A DNA stretch of 64,000 nt from Pinus tabuliformis (GCA_031772625.1 CM062814.1:361991750-362055749); one strand, 5' to 3'. Counted from the first letter of the stretch, positions 1-11,896 are shown. Translations and numbers: made by a program. The notes: a model not told the origin generated them from the sequence alone.

Positions 1-897
1 TCTCTCTTTGTCTCTTGTTCCCAGCTCCTTGCTCTCTTTGCCGGTCCAGCTACACACAGATCCTGCACAAAACAAGAGAGGAAACTACAAGATACATGTA
101 CTCATAACTGATGCATGGATTAGAGTGAATCAAATATACAAGTAAATACAATCCATCAATGTAATACAAGTATATAGGAGAACATGCAAAACTTTATTGA
201 TAGAAGTAACAGGGTTCTGAGAAGGTTACAACCAATGATGGCTCCAATCCAGCAGCACCTCCCCAGCAGCAAGAACTCTCCTCTTCACCTCTAGTAAAAC
301 AATCACCCAATAGCTCTAACTGTAAACCAACAGCACCTCCTTGCTTTACACAAAATTCCAGCCTCCTTAGACCTCATAGAAGAGCTCTATATATAGGAGA
401 GAAGAAGAGAGGATGAGTCAGCTTGAGGCTGGCATAGAGCTGACTAGTGTCCTCTCCCTCTTCAGTTAATCTTCAGTTCTTGAGTCCACTTGGAGATCCT
501 TGCTTACACATGGTGATCAAGTACCTCTTACTCATCACAGGGCGAATCTCATGAACCAAGTGTCAGTTTGGAAGCTTCCTGGGCAGTTGACACCTTGCAG
601 AATGACTGTGCCACTTGGCCAATCTCGCCCAGCGTAGGTAGCCTTCATTAGATTTGACTTCCAGCGCAGGTACAAGGAGGAGCAGTTGCATTCCAGCGCA
701 GATGCTCAGTGGAGTAGCTGACATGATCCAAAATTAGCCTGTTTTGAAGTGTTTTCAGGTGGAGAACTGATTGGAAGTGCTGTTGTTTGATGACCTTGTT
801 CTTTTAGGGGTAAGAACAACATGTTTAGGGACTGAGGATCCCTGTAATTATTGACATTTCATGCTCCATGTCGCGAGGCACAAAAATGTCTATAACA
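1..897 (-). mobile_element. LTR of family S1, cut by window edge
   Basis: Read on the minus strand this begins TGTTATAGACA at 897, next to Copia-A coding sequence. It aligns along its length with the solo LTR at 40668-41703, which lies on the plus strand: both share the start, a block with CCCTAAA...GAACAAGGTCA, a TATA box and an AATAAA about 190 bp further on. The far end lies outside the window, so it could be a solo LTR or the 5' LTR of an element running left. The likely TSD on the right is ttgtg (898-902 region); the left copy is not visible. There is no ORF of interest in it. Confidence 0.75.
388..395 (-). promoter_or_regulatory. TATA box of the S1 LTR
   Basis: TATATATA on the minus strand, with a candidate AATAAA polyadenylation signal at 193-198 about 190 bp downstream. 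The sister LTR has the same spacing (TATA 41135-41141, AATAAA 41334-41339), which supports both the call and the orientation. Confidence 0.6.
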
Positions 898-2080
898 TTG
901 TGGTGATGTCTTCTTGGGGGTTGACAGGAAGGCTAGAATCCTTGGTCACAGAAAAGTGAAGTTGACGTGCAAGGTGGAAGGGTTGGAACACTTTCGGGTT
1001 TTCTGCATGTTCCTGCACTAGCTAGAAATTTGATTTCTGTAGCAAGTTGAATGATGCAGGTGTAAAAATAGTGTTCGAGAAGGATACCCGCAAGATGGTT
1101 TGGAGAGCACTAGTATTTATGCGAGGAGTTTGAATTGGAACTCTGTACAATCTACAAGGTAGCATTGTTGTTGATCGCTGCAACAGTTCTTTGGTTCTTG
1201 AAAGTGGAGTAGAAAATCTAATGGTCTCTGGAGAGAAGAGTATGCTGTGGCATCAAAGGCTTGGACATATTGGAGAGAAGGGCCTTCAAATAATTCATGG
1301 TAAAGGTATGGTAGAAGGTATGAGTAATAGCTCTCTCTATTTTGATTTATGTGAAAAATGTCTATATGGGAAGCATAATTGGGTGAGTTTCCCGTCTGGT
1401 GGTAAGAGGGCGAAACAAATATTAGAGCTTGTGCACAGTGATGTGTTTGGACCTGTGAAGGTTCCATCACTGGGTAATTTTGTGTACTATGTATCATTTA
1501 TAGATGACTTATCAAGGAATACATGGATATATTTCCTTAAGAAGAAATCTGATGTCTTTGATAGGTTTAAACAATTTAAGGCTCTGGTGGAAAACCAGAC
1601 AGAGAAGAAAATAAAGGTGTTGAGGTTAGATAATAGTGGAGAGTTTTGCAAAAAGCAATTTGAAGAATTTTGTAAGTATGGTATAGCACAACAGAAGACT
1701 ACTCCATACACACTTGAGAAAAATGGAGTTGTAGAAAGAGTGAACAAGACGTTGATGGAAAGGGCAAGAAGCATGCTTAGTGGTGTCGGGTTAGGACAGG
1801 AATTCCGGGAAGAGGCGGTCGAGACAACATGTTACCTAGTCAACAGATCACCCTCATCGACATTGGAGGATAAAACTCCACAAGACGTATGGACTGGTAA
1901 GAAACCCTCTATTTCACATCTGAGGGTATTTGGATGTGATGCATATGTACATGTTCCAATGGAGAAAAGAACCAAGTTGGATAGTAAATTTGAAAAGTGC
2001 ATCTTTATTGCGTATAAGGATGGTTTAAAGAGTTATAAGCTTTGGAACCCAGTAACAAGGAAGGTCGTGTATAGTTGATA
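898..2080 (+). pseudogene. pol: Copia-A protease remnant and integrase
   Basis: From 898 to about 1190 the frame is broken but matches the protease-to-integrase stretch of Copia-B (GGDVFLG...). From 1191 one open frame of 295 codons covers the integrase: the HHCC region (WHQRLGHI, then CEKCLYG), then the catalytic core with all three acidic residues visible, Asp in LVHSDVFGP, Asp in RLDNSGEF and Glu in NGVVERVNK. The C-terminal part has the copia block LRVFGCDAYVHVP and ends at a TGA where Copia-B reads SRDVVFK. Upstream parts have a frameshift and stops, so no full polyprotein can be made. Confidence 0.85.
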
Positions 2081-3725
2081 TGTGGTGTTCAGAGAGGTGA
2101 AAGATGTTATTAAACTTGAAGTCTAACCAAAGCAACTTGAGAAGATATAGTTTGAGCTTAAGGTAGAAGAATCAAACTCTATAGTAGAAGAGGAATTAGA
2201 AGATGAAGAGCCACAAACTCTAGGCGTGAGAAGATCAGTTCTAGAAAGATGGCAGCCAAAAAGGTATAGTCCATTTCAAATTTTTCTTTATCTATTACTG
2301 ATGATGGTCCCAGAACTATGAAGGAAGTAGTAGATTCAAAGGACGATGAACTCTAGAAAGAGGCCATGGTTGATGAAATGGCATCTTTGCAAAAAAATGA
2401 GGCTTGGGATCTGTTGGAGTTGCCAGCTGGAGGGAAACCCATTGGAAGAAATTGCATGTTCAAGACGAAGACAAGTGCAGAAGGAAAGGTGGAGAAATAC
2501 AAAGCTTGATTGGTAGAGAAAGGTTATTCCCATGTGTTGGGAATTGATTTTGGTGATATTTTTCTCTTGTTACGAAGGTAGCTTCTATTAGATTACTATT
2601 TTCTATTGTTGCTGCTTTTCATTTGGAGGTAGAACAAATGGATGTGAAGACAACATTTCTTCACGGGGATCTCGAAGAGGAGATCTACATGAAGCAACAT
2701 GAAGGCTTTGCAATGAAGGGTAGCAAAGAACTCGTATGCAAGTTAAAAAAGTCTCTGTATGGGTTAAAACAATCACCAAGGATGTGATATCAAAAATTTG
2801 ATACATTTATATGGGGACATGGCTTCACCAGAAGCAAAGAAGATCACTGTCTATATTTTAAATTAACTGGTGACTGTGTTATCTATCTAGTCTTGTATGT
2901 GGATGATATGTTGCTGGTTGGAAATGACAAAGAAATTATCCATGATTTGAAGGCCCAATTGTCCTCCAAATTCAACATGAAATATCTTGGTGCTGCAAAC
3001 ATGATTTGGGCATTGAAATTAAAAGAGATTGAGCAAAGAGGAAGCTCTGGTTAAACCAAAGGAAGTATGTCGAGAAAATACTGCAAAGGTTTAATATGCG
3101 GGGTAGTAAACTGGTGAAGGTTTCTATTCCTGTAGGTGTAAAGTTATTTGCTAAACATTGTCCCAAGACATAAGAAGAGGAAGAGGACATGTCCCGTGTT
3201 CGATATGCAAGTGCAGTCGGTAGCCTGAAGTATGCGATGGTCTGTACTGGACCAATCATTACACATGCAGTGGGAGTATTGAGTAGGTTTATGTCAAAAC
3301 CAGGGAAGGAGCATTGGACAACAGTGAAGCGGGTCCTTAGATACTTTCCTGGAACTAGTGATTATGGTTTGTGCTACCAAGGAAGACTAGGATTGGATAG
3401 AGTTTTGGATATTTGTGGCTTTCTTGATGTAGACTGGGCTGCACATTTGGACCAGATAAGATCTACAAGTGGGTATGTGTTTAACCTATTTGGAGGTGCA
3501 ATCAGTTGGATGAGTAAAAAACAATCTATAGTGGCACTATCAATCGTAGAGGCAGAATATAGGGTAGCCACTCATGCAAGCAAGGAAGCAATTTGGTTGC
3601 AGAGAATGTGTTCAAGTTTGAGGTTAGTAAAGGGAGCTATAAGGATAGACTGTGACAACCAAAGTGCAATTTTCTAGGCAGAGAACGCTTCTTCTACCAT
3701 TCAAAGACAAAGCACATTGATGTTC
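2081..3725 (+). pseudogene. pol: Copia-A reverse transcriptase and RNase H, broken
   Basis: The copia RT is read in pieces: EAMVDEMASL, a block matching KTTFLHGDLEEEIYMKQ, YGLKQSPRM, and the active site LYVDDML near 2896-2910 with both aspartates intact. Several TGG and CAA/CAG codons have become stops (for example RM* at YGLKQSPRM) and frames shift near 2540 and 3000. The RNase H part is open from 3189 to 3677 and includes YLDVDWA- and VEAEYR-type motifs. The reading frame is cut at 3725 in the stretch HIDV/YHFVRDM by the insertion of Gypsy-1. Confidence 0.85.
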
Positions 3726-4550
3726 TATTGGGCAGCAGATCCCTCAATAGCATGTTTCTTGGGCTTGAAGCTCGAATTTTGATCATGTGTAATGTAAAGA
3801 CCTCACAAAATGTGGGTGCAGAGCACGAGAGTCTAGGGTTTTCCACCCTAAGATAATGTAATTTAATGTAAAGTGTGTTGGCCCTAAGTAGAAAGTAAGT
3901 TTATGTTTGTGAAAAGTAATAGATAGATGCAAAGGCATGGTTAAAGGATAGAAGTGGATCTGAAGTGTTTGGGTTGTATTGGTAGGTAGAGGCTCTGCAG
4001 CTAAGTGCGCAAAGGCCTAGTGGACTCTGCAGCTGAGTGCGTGGACCCCTGCAGTTGAGTGCATAGGGCAGAGTCAGGTATGTAACTAAACTTGAGTATT
4101 AATAAAGATACGATTGATTTAGAATATTGTGCATCTGTTTGTACATCTGTATTTCTATGTTGTGGTTATTTTATGCATCTATATTATTTTCAAGTACGTG
4201 AGGTAATCTAAAAGTTATATAAGAAATAAGAATATTGGACCCGCACAAACTAAGTCAAGCATAGTAGAGTAAGGATTGGATAAGAATAATACAAAGGTGC
4301 ACATGAGTTGCGAAGAATAGAAAGTTGTACGGAGCAGCGCAACACGCAGATTAGGATAAGATAGTCAACCTCCAGAACCCTCATCAAGACATACCTATGG
4401 TGTGGAAACCTAGTTCCAGCACCCTCCCATACTACTTCGGGCGAGACCTCAGTCCACGCTACATGGACTATTGCCGAAAGGGCTAGTAATATCGGAATTT
4501 TCTTGGCTAAACTCACTACTGAACCTGGGTCAGGCCCCACGTAGCCAATA
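3726..4550 (+). repeat. 5' LTR of Gypsy-1, promoter deleted
   Basis: Aligns end to end with 11931-12810. The first two bases are TA and the last two TA, where intact LTRs have TG and CA. Compared with the 3' LTR it lacks about 50 bp between ggcc and ctaagtag (near 3882), exactly the piece that holds the TATA box and the CCATGG palindrome of the other LTR. The threefold ctgcagytgagtgcg repeat is present at about 3990-4075. The LTR ends just before aatcgttccattgcc, in primer-binding-site position. Confidence 0.85.
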
Positions 4551-5001
4551 AATCGTTCCATTGCCAAGACTGGGATCTGCCTAAGGGATGTCTGATGTCG
4601 TGCCACTGGAACCCAACAAATAAGGAAATTTAAGAGTGGTTGGACAAGAAGATTCATGAGTTCGTGACACAGGAAAACAAAACTTTGTAGGTATCCAAGA
4701 AAAGGTGGCTGGATCACTACGTGTATACAAAACTCCACGAGATCTTTTTCGCATCCTTTCCTTTTGAACTGTATGAGTGGATCATGAGGTTAGCCAATAG
4801 CCAGGGAAGGTGTATGCTCAACCAAATGATAGTGTGGACTCCAGAATTAGTGCACAGACTAGAGGCATCAAAAGATAAGATTGTGTGAGATGTGGACCAT
4901 TGGCTAGACCAGATAATAGGGGGATTTATCACTAATTTTACGATAGATACGATTGTGAGCTACAGTGAAGAAAAACGACATTTTCTCAAGGGACTGCGAG
5001 G
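4551..5001 (+). pseudogene. Gypsy-1 leader ORF ending at a splice donor
   Basis: Between the primer-binding region and gag one frame reads ELYEWIMRLAN, WTPELVHRLEAS and DTIVSYSEEKRHFLKGLR with only a few stops. The same protein-like stretch occurs at the same place in Gypsy-2 (ELYEWVSKLTK, IDAIISYSEDE). In both it stops at CGAG followed directly by GTAAGT, a consensus plant 5' splice site (donor GT at 5001-5002). Tat/Ogre elements of plants are known to carry an ORF upstream of gag; whether this is a homologue is not shown. The function is unknown. Confidence 0.55.
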
Positions 5002-5159
5002 TAAGTACATTAAATCTTTGAATACCTAGATTAATATGTTGTTATGTGAAAAGCAGATTATGTGAATACATTAATGTTTGGAATGAGGCGGAGTGGAAGG
5101 ATCTACAAAGGTAGTGGTAGTCCCTTAATTTCACCTTCGTGAGAGAGCGAGGAAGAGCT

Positions 5160-6830
5160 CGCTCGAGTCTCTCTGAGAAGTGTGGTCAGTTTGATAAGAC
5201 AACACATTCCACAGTCACCACCTCCACCCACGCCACCACCCGCTTCACCTCCTTCACCTCCATCTCCACCCACTCCACCTGCACCAAACCCGCATTTTAG
5301 CATGGCAAGTGCGATCAAGCTACCCATATTCAGAGGAGTAGGGAATGAGGATCCAGACTAGTTCTGTTTCATGGTAAGAGCAGTGTGGGAAGTGTAAGAG
5401 GTCACAGATGACAAAATTAAAATGCTACATGGGTGAGCTTGTTGCAGGACCGCACGTTGACATGGTATATCAAGCACTCTAATGATCACCCAAATGCAGG
5501 AATAGAAGAGATCCAGAATGCGCTGAACAAAGAATTTAGCTGGCCTAAATTAGAGACACAGTCAATCATCGGGTTTAAGCATATCGCGATGCTTCTAGGC
5601 AAGACCCCCTAGGATCTGGATCAGTAGCTGAAGAGTATGATCTGCGAGGCTAATATGACACTCACGGATGCACAACATCGCGCATGGTTTGTGGCATCTC
5701 TGACACTGCACCTGAGGATGACGTTGTCACAACATAAACTTTCTACCCAAGCCAAAGCATTGGAAATGGAGATGAGGTTGCATCAGACACCGATATAAGG
5801 CCGAGGGTTTGGAGTTCAACAAATACATGTGCAACTACAAAATCTCTGCCTAGAAATGCAGAGCTTGAAGCAGGATAGGGCACCACGGCTAGAGGTGCTC
5901 GAGGAAGTGTGGTGCATCAAATGCAAAGGTCAGGGCCATGACAAGGATCACTATCTAGTATTCACAAACAACTTAGTAGGAGGGGCACCAATGTCATTGA
6001 GACTAGAAGCATAGGCAGGGTCGAGTGTGACAACTGCATTATGGTGCACGATCTGTCAGATAGGAGGAAAACACACAACTGATAAACATCATTTGTTGTA
6101 GAAGTATACACAGACTCCCTAGCAGTTGTTTTGTAATTTCTGCAAGTCAGTAGGCCATGATGAGCACACTTATCACAACTATGGGTTAATGATGGACCAG
6201 ACCCCCGCATATAGGATGCAGATAGAAACGTGAGCCCTCGACCTAGCTGCGGGGATGGCACACACTGGATTTCGAGGGTGAGGTCGAGGACGAGGAGGAA
6301 TGGGGCACTACACCCACAATTGTATCAACCCAATGAGAATATCCTATTCATACTGTGCTCAGTTTGATCATGAAATGGTAGATTGTCTTATGTTGATCGC
6401 ACAGATGTGCGAGAAGTGGGTACTCCAGCCTCCTCTGACTCAAAATATTCAAATGATGAGGTCTGAACCGCGCAAAGAAGAACCAAATGTATACATGATG
6501 CTTAGAAGCAGTGTGAGCACAAGGGAGGATAAGGGGACGCAGCTCGAGGAAGATACGTGGGTTTGAAAGGCTCCTACAAAGGAACCTGAGTTTGACTTAG
6601 AACATGCAAAGGAGATGTTCATGGAAGCTAAGAAGAGCTTTGCGAAGGCCTCCACTTCAGGTAGTAAGGACCAACCAGAGCCAGGGATGGATCCTTCTAT
6701 GCTTACTACCTTTTTGGAGACATGCATGAAACTGTTGCGCAAGAATAAGGTAGTTAAGGGACTACAGGAGTTGATCAATACGTGCGCAAGGTCAGGGGAA
6801 CCACGCATAGTCCACAAACTAGGGAAGCAT
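5160..6830 (+). pseudogene. gag: Gypsy-1 gag with proline-rich start and zinc knuckles
   Basis: Upstream of the ATG at 5302 the same frame encodes a proline-rich stretch (PPPPTPPPASPPSPP). The body begins MASAIKLPIFRGVGNEDPD and continues with TWYIKHSNDHPNAGIEEIQ and EFSWPKLETQSI, typical of gag capsid-like regions. After it come five zinc-knuckle-like motifs: CIKCKGQGHDKDHY near 5910, a CX2C near 6045, CNFCKSVGHDEHTY near 6140, GHYTHNC near 6303 and a last one at YCAQFDHEMVDC near 6350. Frames 6300-6566 and 6615-6971 cover the rest. Many stops fall at Trp or Gln positions, so this is a dead copy. Confidence 0.75.
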
Positions 6831-7305
6831 ACATTTCACACTGGGAGGGAAATGAGATTGATGGTGAAAATTGGCAAATATGAAATGGATCAAGTAATCC
6901 TAGACCTGTGTTCGGACACAAATGTATTACTGAAGCAGACATGGGAATGCATGGGCAGACCCATGTTATAGTGGTCCCCTATTCAATTACGAATGGTGAA
7001 CCAATAGAAGATTTTGCCCATGGGAAGGTTGCAAGGGGTAATAGTTGATATCGAAGGCGCGAGCACATAAACGGACTTTGAAGTAATAGAGATAGATTTT
7101 TGATGACAACAATCATTATCTTGTGTTGCTAGGAATAGACTGGGCCACTGATATGAATGGAGTCATTAACATGACTAAGCGGAATATGATATTCGAGAAA
7201 AAGTCCCTACGCTTAGTAGTTCCGCTAGACCCAACCGAAGGAGCACGTTACACTGAACCAGTGCGTGATGATGAAAGCGACAAGGATTTGGATTGTATTT
7301 ACTAG
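6831..7305 (+). pseudogene. pol: Gypsy-1 aspartic protease
   Basis: The active-site loop reads VILDLCSDTNVLLKQTWE; its counterpart in Gypsy-2 is VILDLRSDINVLPNQTWE. Retroviral-type proteases need D-T/S-G, so Gly is replaced by Cys here. Further on, LLGIDWATDMNGVINMTKR and VPLDPTEGARYTEPV match the Gypsy-2 block GFYWDFDNMTIFNMKKR and VSLDPSEGERYTETV. There are frameshifts between 6970 and 7120. Confidence 0.7.
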
Positions 7306-7790
7306 ATAATGACGCGAGACCAAGATCAGGTGAACCTGACTGCATATGGGAGAATCTCGTGGGAGTGCGACAACTGTTGTACACCAGATTCAAATGAAGA
7401 AGTAGAATGTTGGCAGAACTGGTTGCATGAAGTTACAACACTAAATTGAAACATGATGATTAGATCACTGTGTTGCCTGACAATAGAGGCAAGGGAACTG
7501 TGAACATATGATGGAGTAACAACGGTGGATGAATTCCTGGACAAATTTGAAAGTGCAGTACCAGAACAGGAGCGGTACAGTGTGATGGAATGGGTGGTGT
7601 GTGCAACAGCCACACGATGGTGGAGTACACATCAGAAGACCATTATAAACTGGTGCGAATATAGGAGGCAGATGCGCTTATGGTTTAGAAGCCCTCAGCG
7701 GTGAATGAGATCCGGGCAGCTAGGACAAAGCAGCTTGCGCGCCCACCAGTATCGATGGGTACAGACGTGTGTTGTGCAGTCCACACAAAT
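7306..7790 (+). pseudogene. Second gag-like domain after protease, Gypsy-1
   Basis: From about 7483 the frame reads TYDGVTTVDEFLDKFE, VPEQERYSVMEWV and then ATRWWSTHQKTI followed by YRRQMRLWF. The counterpart in Gypsy-2 (18860-19450) has ARWWGTHKKNIGDW and RRLIWVRFG. The W-W pairing, spacing and helical character resemble retrotransposon gag capsid domains, yet it lies after protease rather than before it. The copy ends near 7790, earlier than in Gypsy-2. Confidence 0.55.
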
Positions 7791-8815
7791 ACATCCTAAA
7801 CTAAGAATCGAAAATTAGAACCAAATGCGGCAGCAGGAAAAGCGACACACACTACAAATATTCCACATAGGAGCAGTCAAAAAGCTATGCAGAAACATGA
7901 ACAGAATTCACTAGGCGAGATGAACTGATTGGGACCTGCACGTACCAATGGTCTGATGGGCCTATAGGTCCATAAGCAAAAACCGGAACGTCAAAATAAC
8001 CCAACCACTGACGAGAAGAGACGAAACCATAAAACTAGAGGAAAATCCCCATACAATAACTCCCACAGTTGGGAAAGTACGTGAGGACCCGGGTAAAGGA
8101 ATTATGTAGTTACGGGAAGCCATTTGGCGAGGGAACTTGAAACTTCATCAACAAAAAAGAGATTGGGTATGACTTAGAAAGAAAAGCATGATGTTGGACG
8201 AAGAAATCAACAAACTAGAAACCGAAGTTGCGTAAGCATGCTGCATTGAGAAACTAAGCACGATGGGCCATAGTATAGCCAGCCATACTATGACATTAGA
8301 AGAATTTGTGACCCTGCTACCATGGCTGCGACCACACCTTACTAGAAAAAGTAAATAGTGGATCACACCATACAAGGAAGAACGTGACACACTAACGGAT
8401 GCGAGGGTAATTGAGGGGTACCCATGGATCAGACTGGCAGGTAAATTGAAGCCTCGCACTGGTGGTGCGACCACCTGACTATCCGTAGGAAGCATAGTCT
8501 CAGCGCTCCAAGAAGTTGAAAGAGAGAGCGAGACTATAAAAGAGTCTATATGGGAGATGCCTAAGTAAGAGGCTGCGCGTAGGATTGGGACGTCATAAGA
8601 GTCGCAGCTGCACATAAGGGGCTGTGCTGCTGTGCAGGTAGGCTGGGAGATGACCATTGGTGTCATTGTCCATGACGAGAGGTCCAATTTAAGGCAAATA
8701 GGAGTGGGAAACAGAAAATTAAGATACAAATTAAGAACGAGATTTGGGACAAACTACCACCAAGAAGGCATTAATGATGCAGAAGTGGGGGAAGGGTTGA
8801 ATTCAAATTCAAAGG
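7791..8815 (+). other. Gypsy-1 stretch of unknown content where pol is missing
   Basis: Where Gypsy-2 has RT, RNase H and integrase, this kilobase has only short broken frames. They include TMTLEEFVTLLPWLRPHL near 8290 and QVGWEMTIGVIVHDERSN near 8635. None shows RT, RNase H or integrase motifs on either strand. The 193-codon minus frame at 8148-8729 has no recognisable domain and is probably chance. Confidence 0.4.
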
Positions 8816-8819
8816 ACAC

Positions 8820-8826
8820 TATAAAA
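8820..8826 (+). promoter_or_regulatory. Candidate internal TATA box before accessory ORF
   Basis: TATAAAA lies 102 bp before the accessory ORF ATG at 8928. Between them is a leader with ttgagaattgagcaagtac. Gypsy-3 has the same layout (TATAAAA at 47937-47943 on the minus strand, 90 bp before its accessory ORF, with a similar gaattgagagatcgac leader). This suggests a separate promoter for the accessory ORF; no expression evidence is available from sequence alone. Confidence 0.5.
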
Positions 8827-8927
8827 CCCTGAGGGCCAGCTCCAAGAAAACACTTGGTTGTTTGAGAATTGAGCAAGTACAGAGCATTGAGCACTCCATA
8901 CTCTTACCATCCTCAAGTGTAGACACA

Positions 8928-11896
8928 ATGACAACTTCTAGAATAAGATTTGCCAAAGTTACCGAGGATCCCCGTATGGTGCATGAGGAGCATGGAGAGG
9001 TGGCAGTTGCGCCTGAGGTTCCAAAATCACCACACACACAACGGTCACATAAAGATAAGCAAGTGATGGGGCCAGTCTGGGTATCGCCAAGAATACGACA
9101 CTTTGGCAAATTGTCAATGGTGGAGAAGGGAAAAGTGGTCACCATTGAAACAACGGAGGAGGAGGAAGACTTGTAGGCCCTGATTGCCCAAATTGAGTTG
9201 CAAGATGATGAAGTAGAGGATGTCTCACAAAAGCATTTCGCAACAAAGTTACCTGCTTACATCCCCCCGTGGAAGGGGAAATCCAAGGTACTGAAGGACC
9301 TGGAGGCCATGAAGAGTGCACTCCAGAGCTCGCTCCTCCTTGATGATATATGGTTTGAAGGTCTGCTGTTGGGATGAGTAGTGACTATGAAGTTTGAAGA
9401 TTGGGACCTCGTGGACAGCGAGAAGTTCCCATAGTTGGTTGCAAAGAAGTTAATAAAGCAGAAATGGTTGCGCGGTGTGGAGGAGGCCGAGTTACTCCTT
9501 CTGCGATGGATAGCCCACTACCACCACGTACCCATCACCATTTTTGTCATTAGGCAGTTGCTGTGCCTGGTAAATGATGGGTATCTTTGGCTGGAGGAGC
9601 CAATTCCCATCACAACTGATCTAATTCACCGACTTTCTCAGCTTCCAGTCAAAGCAAATGACCCCGCAGCCATAGCAAGAAAAAGCAGTGACTTGGCCCT
9701 CGCAGAAGCTATGAAGGCCAAGTATAAACTAGAAAAGAGAAATTGGGGGAATGCAATAGCAAGCTTTAAAGACCAAGGGGTGTGCATAGCCACCCAACTA
9801 CTGGCTGGGAAGCTAATATGGAAATGTCGTGTCGACAAAGTACCAGCATCTATGATTACGTTGGTAGAGCAATGCGTAGAGGGGGTCCAGTTCAATTTGG
9901 CATAGTTCTTATGTGACAAATTCTTCACAAACTGTAGGGAGGCCCAGGAGTGGGGTATGACCTTCCACTATGCATGGTTTCTCTTATCCATCCCATTGGT
10001 TGTAGGGAAGCTGCTGGCGGATAGCCAATTTCCCACTACTAAGGGTGACCTACCCGAAGTCGTGAGGTACACCTCGCTCTGGGCTACAAAAGATGCAAAT
10101 AGGATTTGTGAGATAAAGGTGTTCTAGATGTTCGTGGAGGCGAGCATCCAACCTGGATCAACCGCAGACCGCACTTGTCCCCTACAGTTCATAACAGCCT
10201 ACAAAGCATGGTAGAATTCAAGGTGCATATGCATAACCTGTATATCCGAGTACGTAAGGGTCCAACACGAAAATGGGTCGAGCTTCCATTCATTGCAATA
10301 GATGGTGTGATCTTAGCCGTGATGGAGTCATGGCCTTCGAAGTGGTGCACCCCAGACTTGGCAAAAATGGAGAAGATTGTAGCTCAGCAATGGAAGAAGG
10401 ACACCAAGTTGTGCTTTGCTCAGCTGGCTAAGAGGGAGTGCCAGGAACAAGAAGCAGCCACATGGTAGAAGGCAGCCGATGTAGCAGCATCAACACAGAT
10501 AGCAGAAACCACAACCGTGCCAAATAGAGAGGTCGAGGAAGACTAGGAGATGTCCTTGGGGTAGCAGACCAGGGAAGGGGATAGGGAGGAGGACCACACA
10601 GACCCAAGTCCAACATCAACACAACTCAAGCAGCTACATGACCCAGAGAAAACAACCCCCACGAAGAAAGGGAAACCCACAAAGATGCCTATCAACCCAA
10701 TCATGCTCATATATGGTGATCTATTGGATATCAGAAAAACAATTTGGGAAGTCACGGAAGGCACACTCTAGGGATTGCGGATGGAACAGAACACTGTGTT
10801 GGGGGCACTCAGTGTGCAACTACGAGGTTTACAAGTACAACACCTCCAAATAGGCACAATGGCCTAGTATGTCACAACAGGAACCGCTAAGGCCTAACAG
10901 CCGCTGCCCACCCGTATGGGTAACACCATCTTGCCGGAAGGTGCATTAGTAGCTGCAAGTGAGGATGACCAGGCTACAATGAGTAGCATCAAAGGTGTTG
11001 GCTTGAGCTTGGCCACCCTGCCACACAAAATACTGTACCAGCTACAGCATGGGATCATCGTTGAACTCTGTGCCTAGGAGGGCTGAGTGATCCAAGTCCC
11101 GCATGAGCAGGAAATCAACATGAACCAACTCAGTATCCAGAGGGATGAGTTGGTTGTGTAGGATACCAGATTGGAGCAGGCCATAAAGGATACATGTAGG
11201 AGCATTTTAGAGTTATCCGTGCTGGAAGAGCTACTGGCAATAGAGCGGGTCCATAGATTGGCGGCCGGAGTCCACGAGGCCTGGGAGGAAATAGCAAAGG
11301 TTCAGTTGGAGCTGAACCTACAAATTGTCGAGCTGCGATTAAAGGCGTAGCCCTCCACACCCTCGGAAGTCAGAGATCACCGTGCCCATGCTATCCAGAT
11401 GTGGTTGGAACAAATTGGCCAGGCGAAACAGGGATGCACCAGGATGTTGGAGCAAGCACTAACTATACTTACGCACTTGTAGGAAGACCTAAACCTACAA
11501 TGCCTAGAGGTAGAGGCGCACAAGTTGTAGCAAGAGCACGACAGTGTCCGGGACACTATGCAGACAATTTCCCTTACTCAATGACTCACCAGACTACAGC
11601 AAGCAAGGGCACTGAAGGACCGATTAGACGTTGCGCACCAAAAGGAAGCTCTACTTAAAGCATGCATCCAGCCATGGATCGATGAAGCATTCACAATCAC
11701 AGCTACCATTAAAGGGAAGCTGGAACAGATGCAGGATTTGTATATGGTTAGACAAGAATGTGACCCTACTCATGAAAGTTCAGAGATGTGCATGCAACAA
11801 GTACAACAGGTGGCAAAACAATGTGCTACGAACACCCAAGTTGTGCGAGACCTACTGCATGGACTTCACGCAAAGATTACTGCACTGGCAGAGTGA
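8928..11896 (+). pseudogene. Gypsy-1 accessory ORF, conserved, function unknown
   Basis: About 990 codons in one broken frame set, from ATG at 8928 to TGA at 11894. The order is: a basic and acidic N-terminal part; a conserved core with LPAYIPPWKGKSK, LLLDDIWFEGLLLG, FEDWDLVDSEKFP, LLLLRWIAHYHHVPI, RQLLCLVNDGYLWLEEP and DLALAEAMKAKYKLEKR; a Pro/Thr-rich linker near 10600; and a C-terminal half rich in Glu, Gln, Leu and Lys that looks coiled-coil (EQAIKDTCRSILELSVLEEL). Gypsy-3 carries a homologue (LVHDGCLWLGNKFPID, MKKKNRFNKRK) and Gypsy-2 a shorter one. No signal peptide, membrane span or catalytic motif was seen, so it is not an obvious env. Stops are frequent (TAG at Trp/Gln sites). Confidence 0.7.

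Noticed and set aside
5103..5327. Gly-rich minus-strand ORF
   Set aside because: It is the antisense of the proline-rich start of Gypsy-1 gag, a pure product of CCN codons.
8148..8729. 193-codon minus-strand ORF
   Set aside because: Ser/Leu-rich translation with no motif, opposite to degenerate plus-strand frames; probably chance.
8928..11896. Accessory ORF as a retroviral env gene
   Set aside because: It has the position of env, but no signal peptide, no hydrophobic membrane anchor and no fusion-peptide-like segment is visible; the tail is coiled-coil-like and soluble in character.
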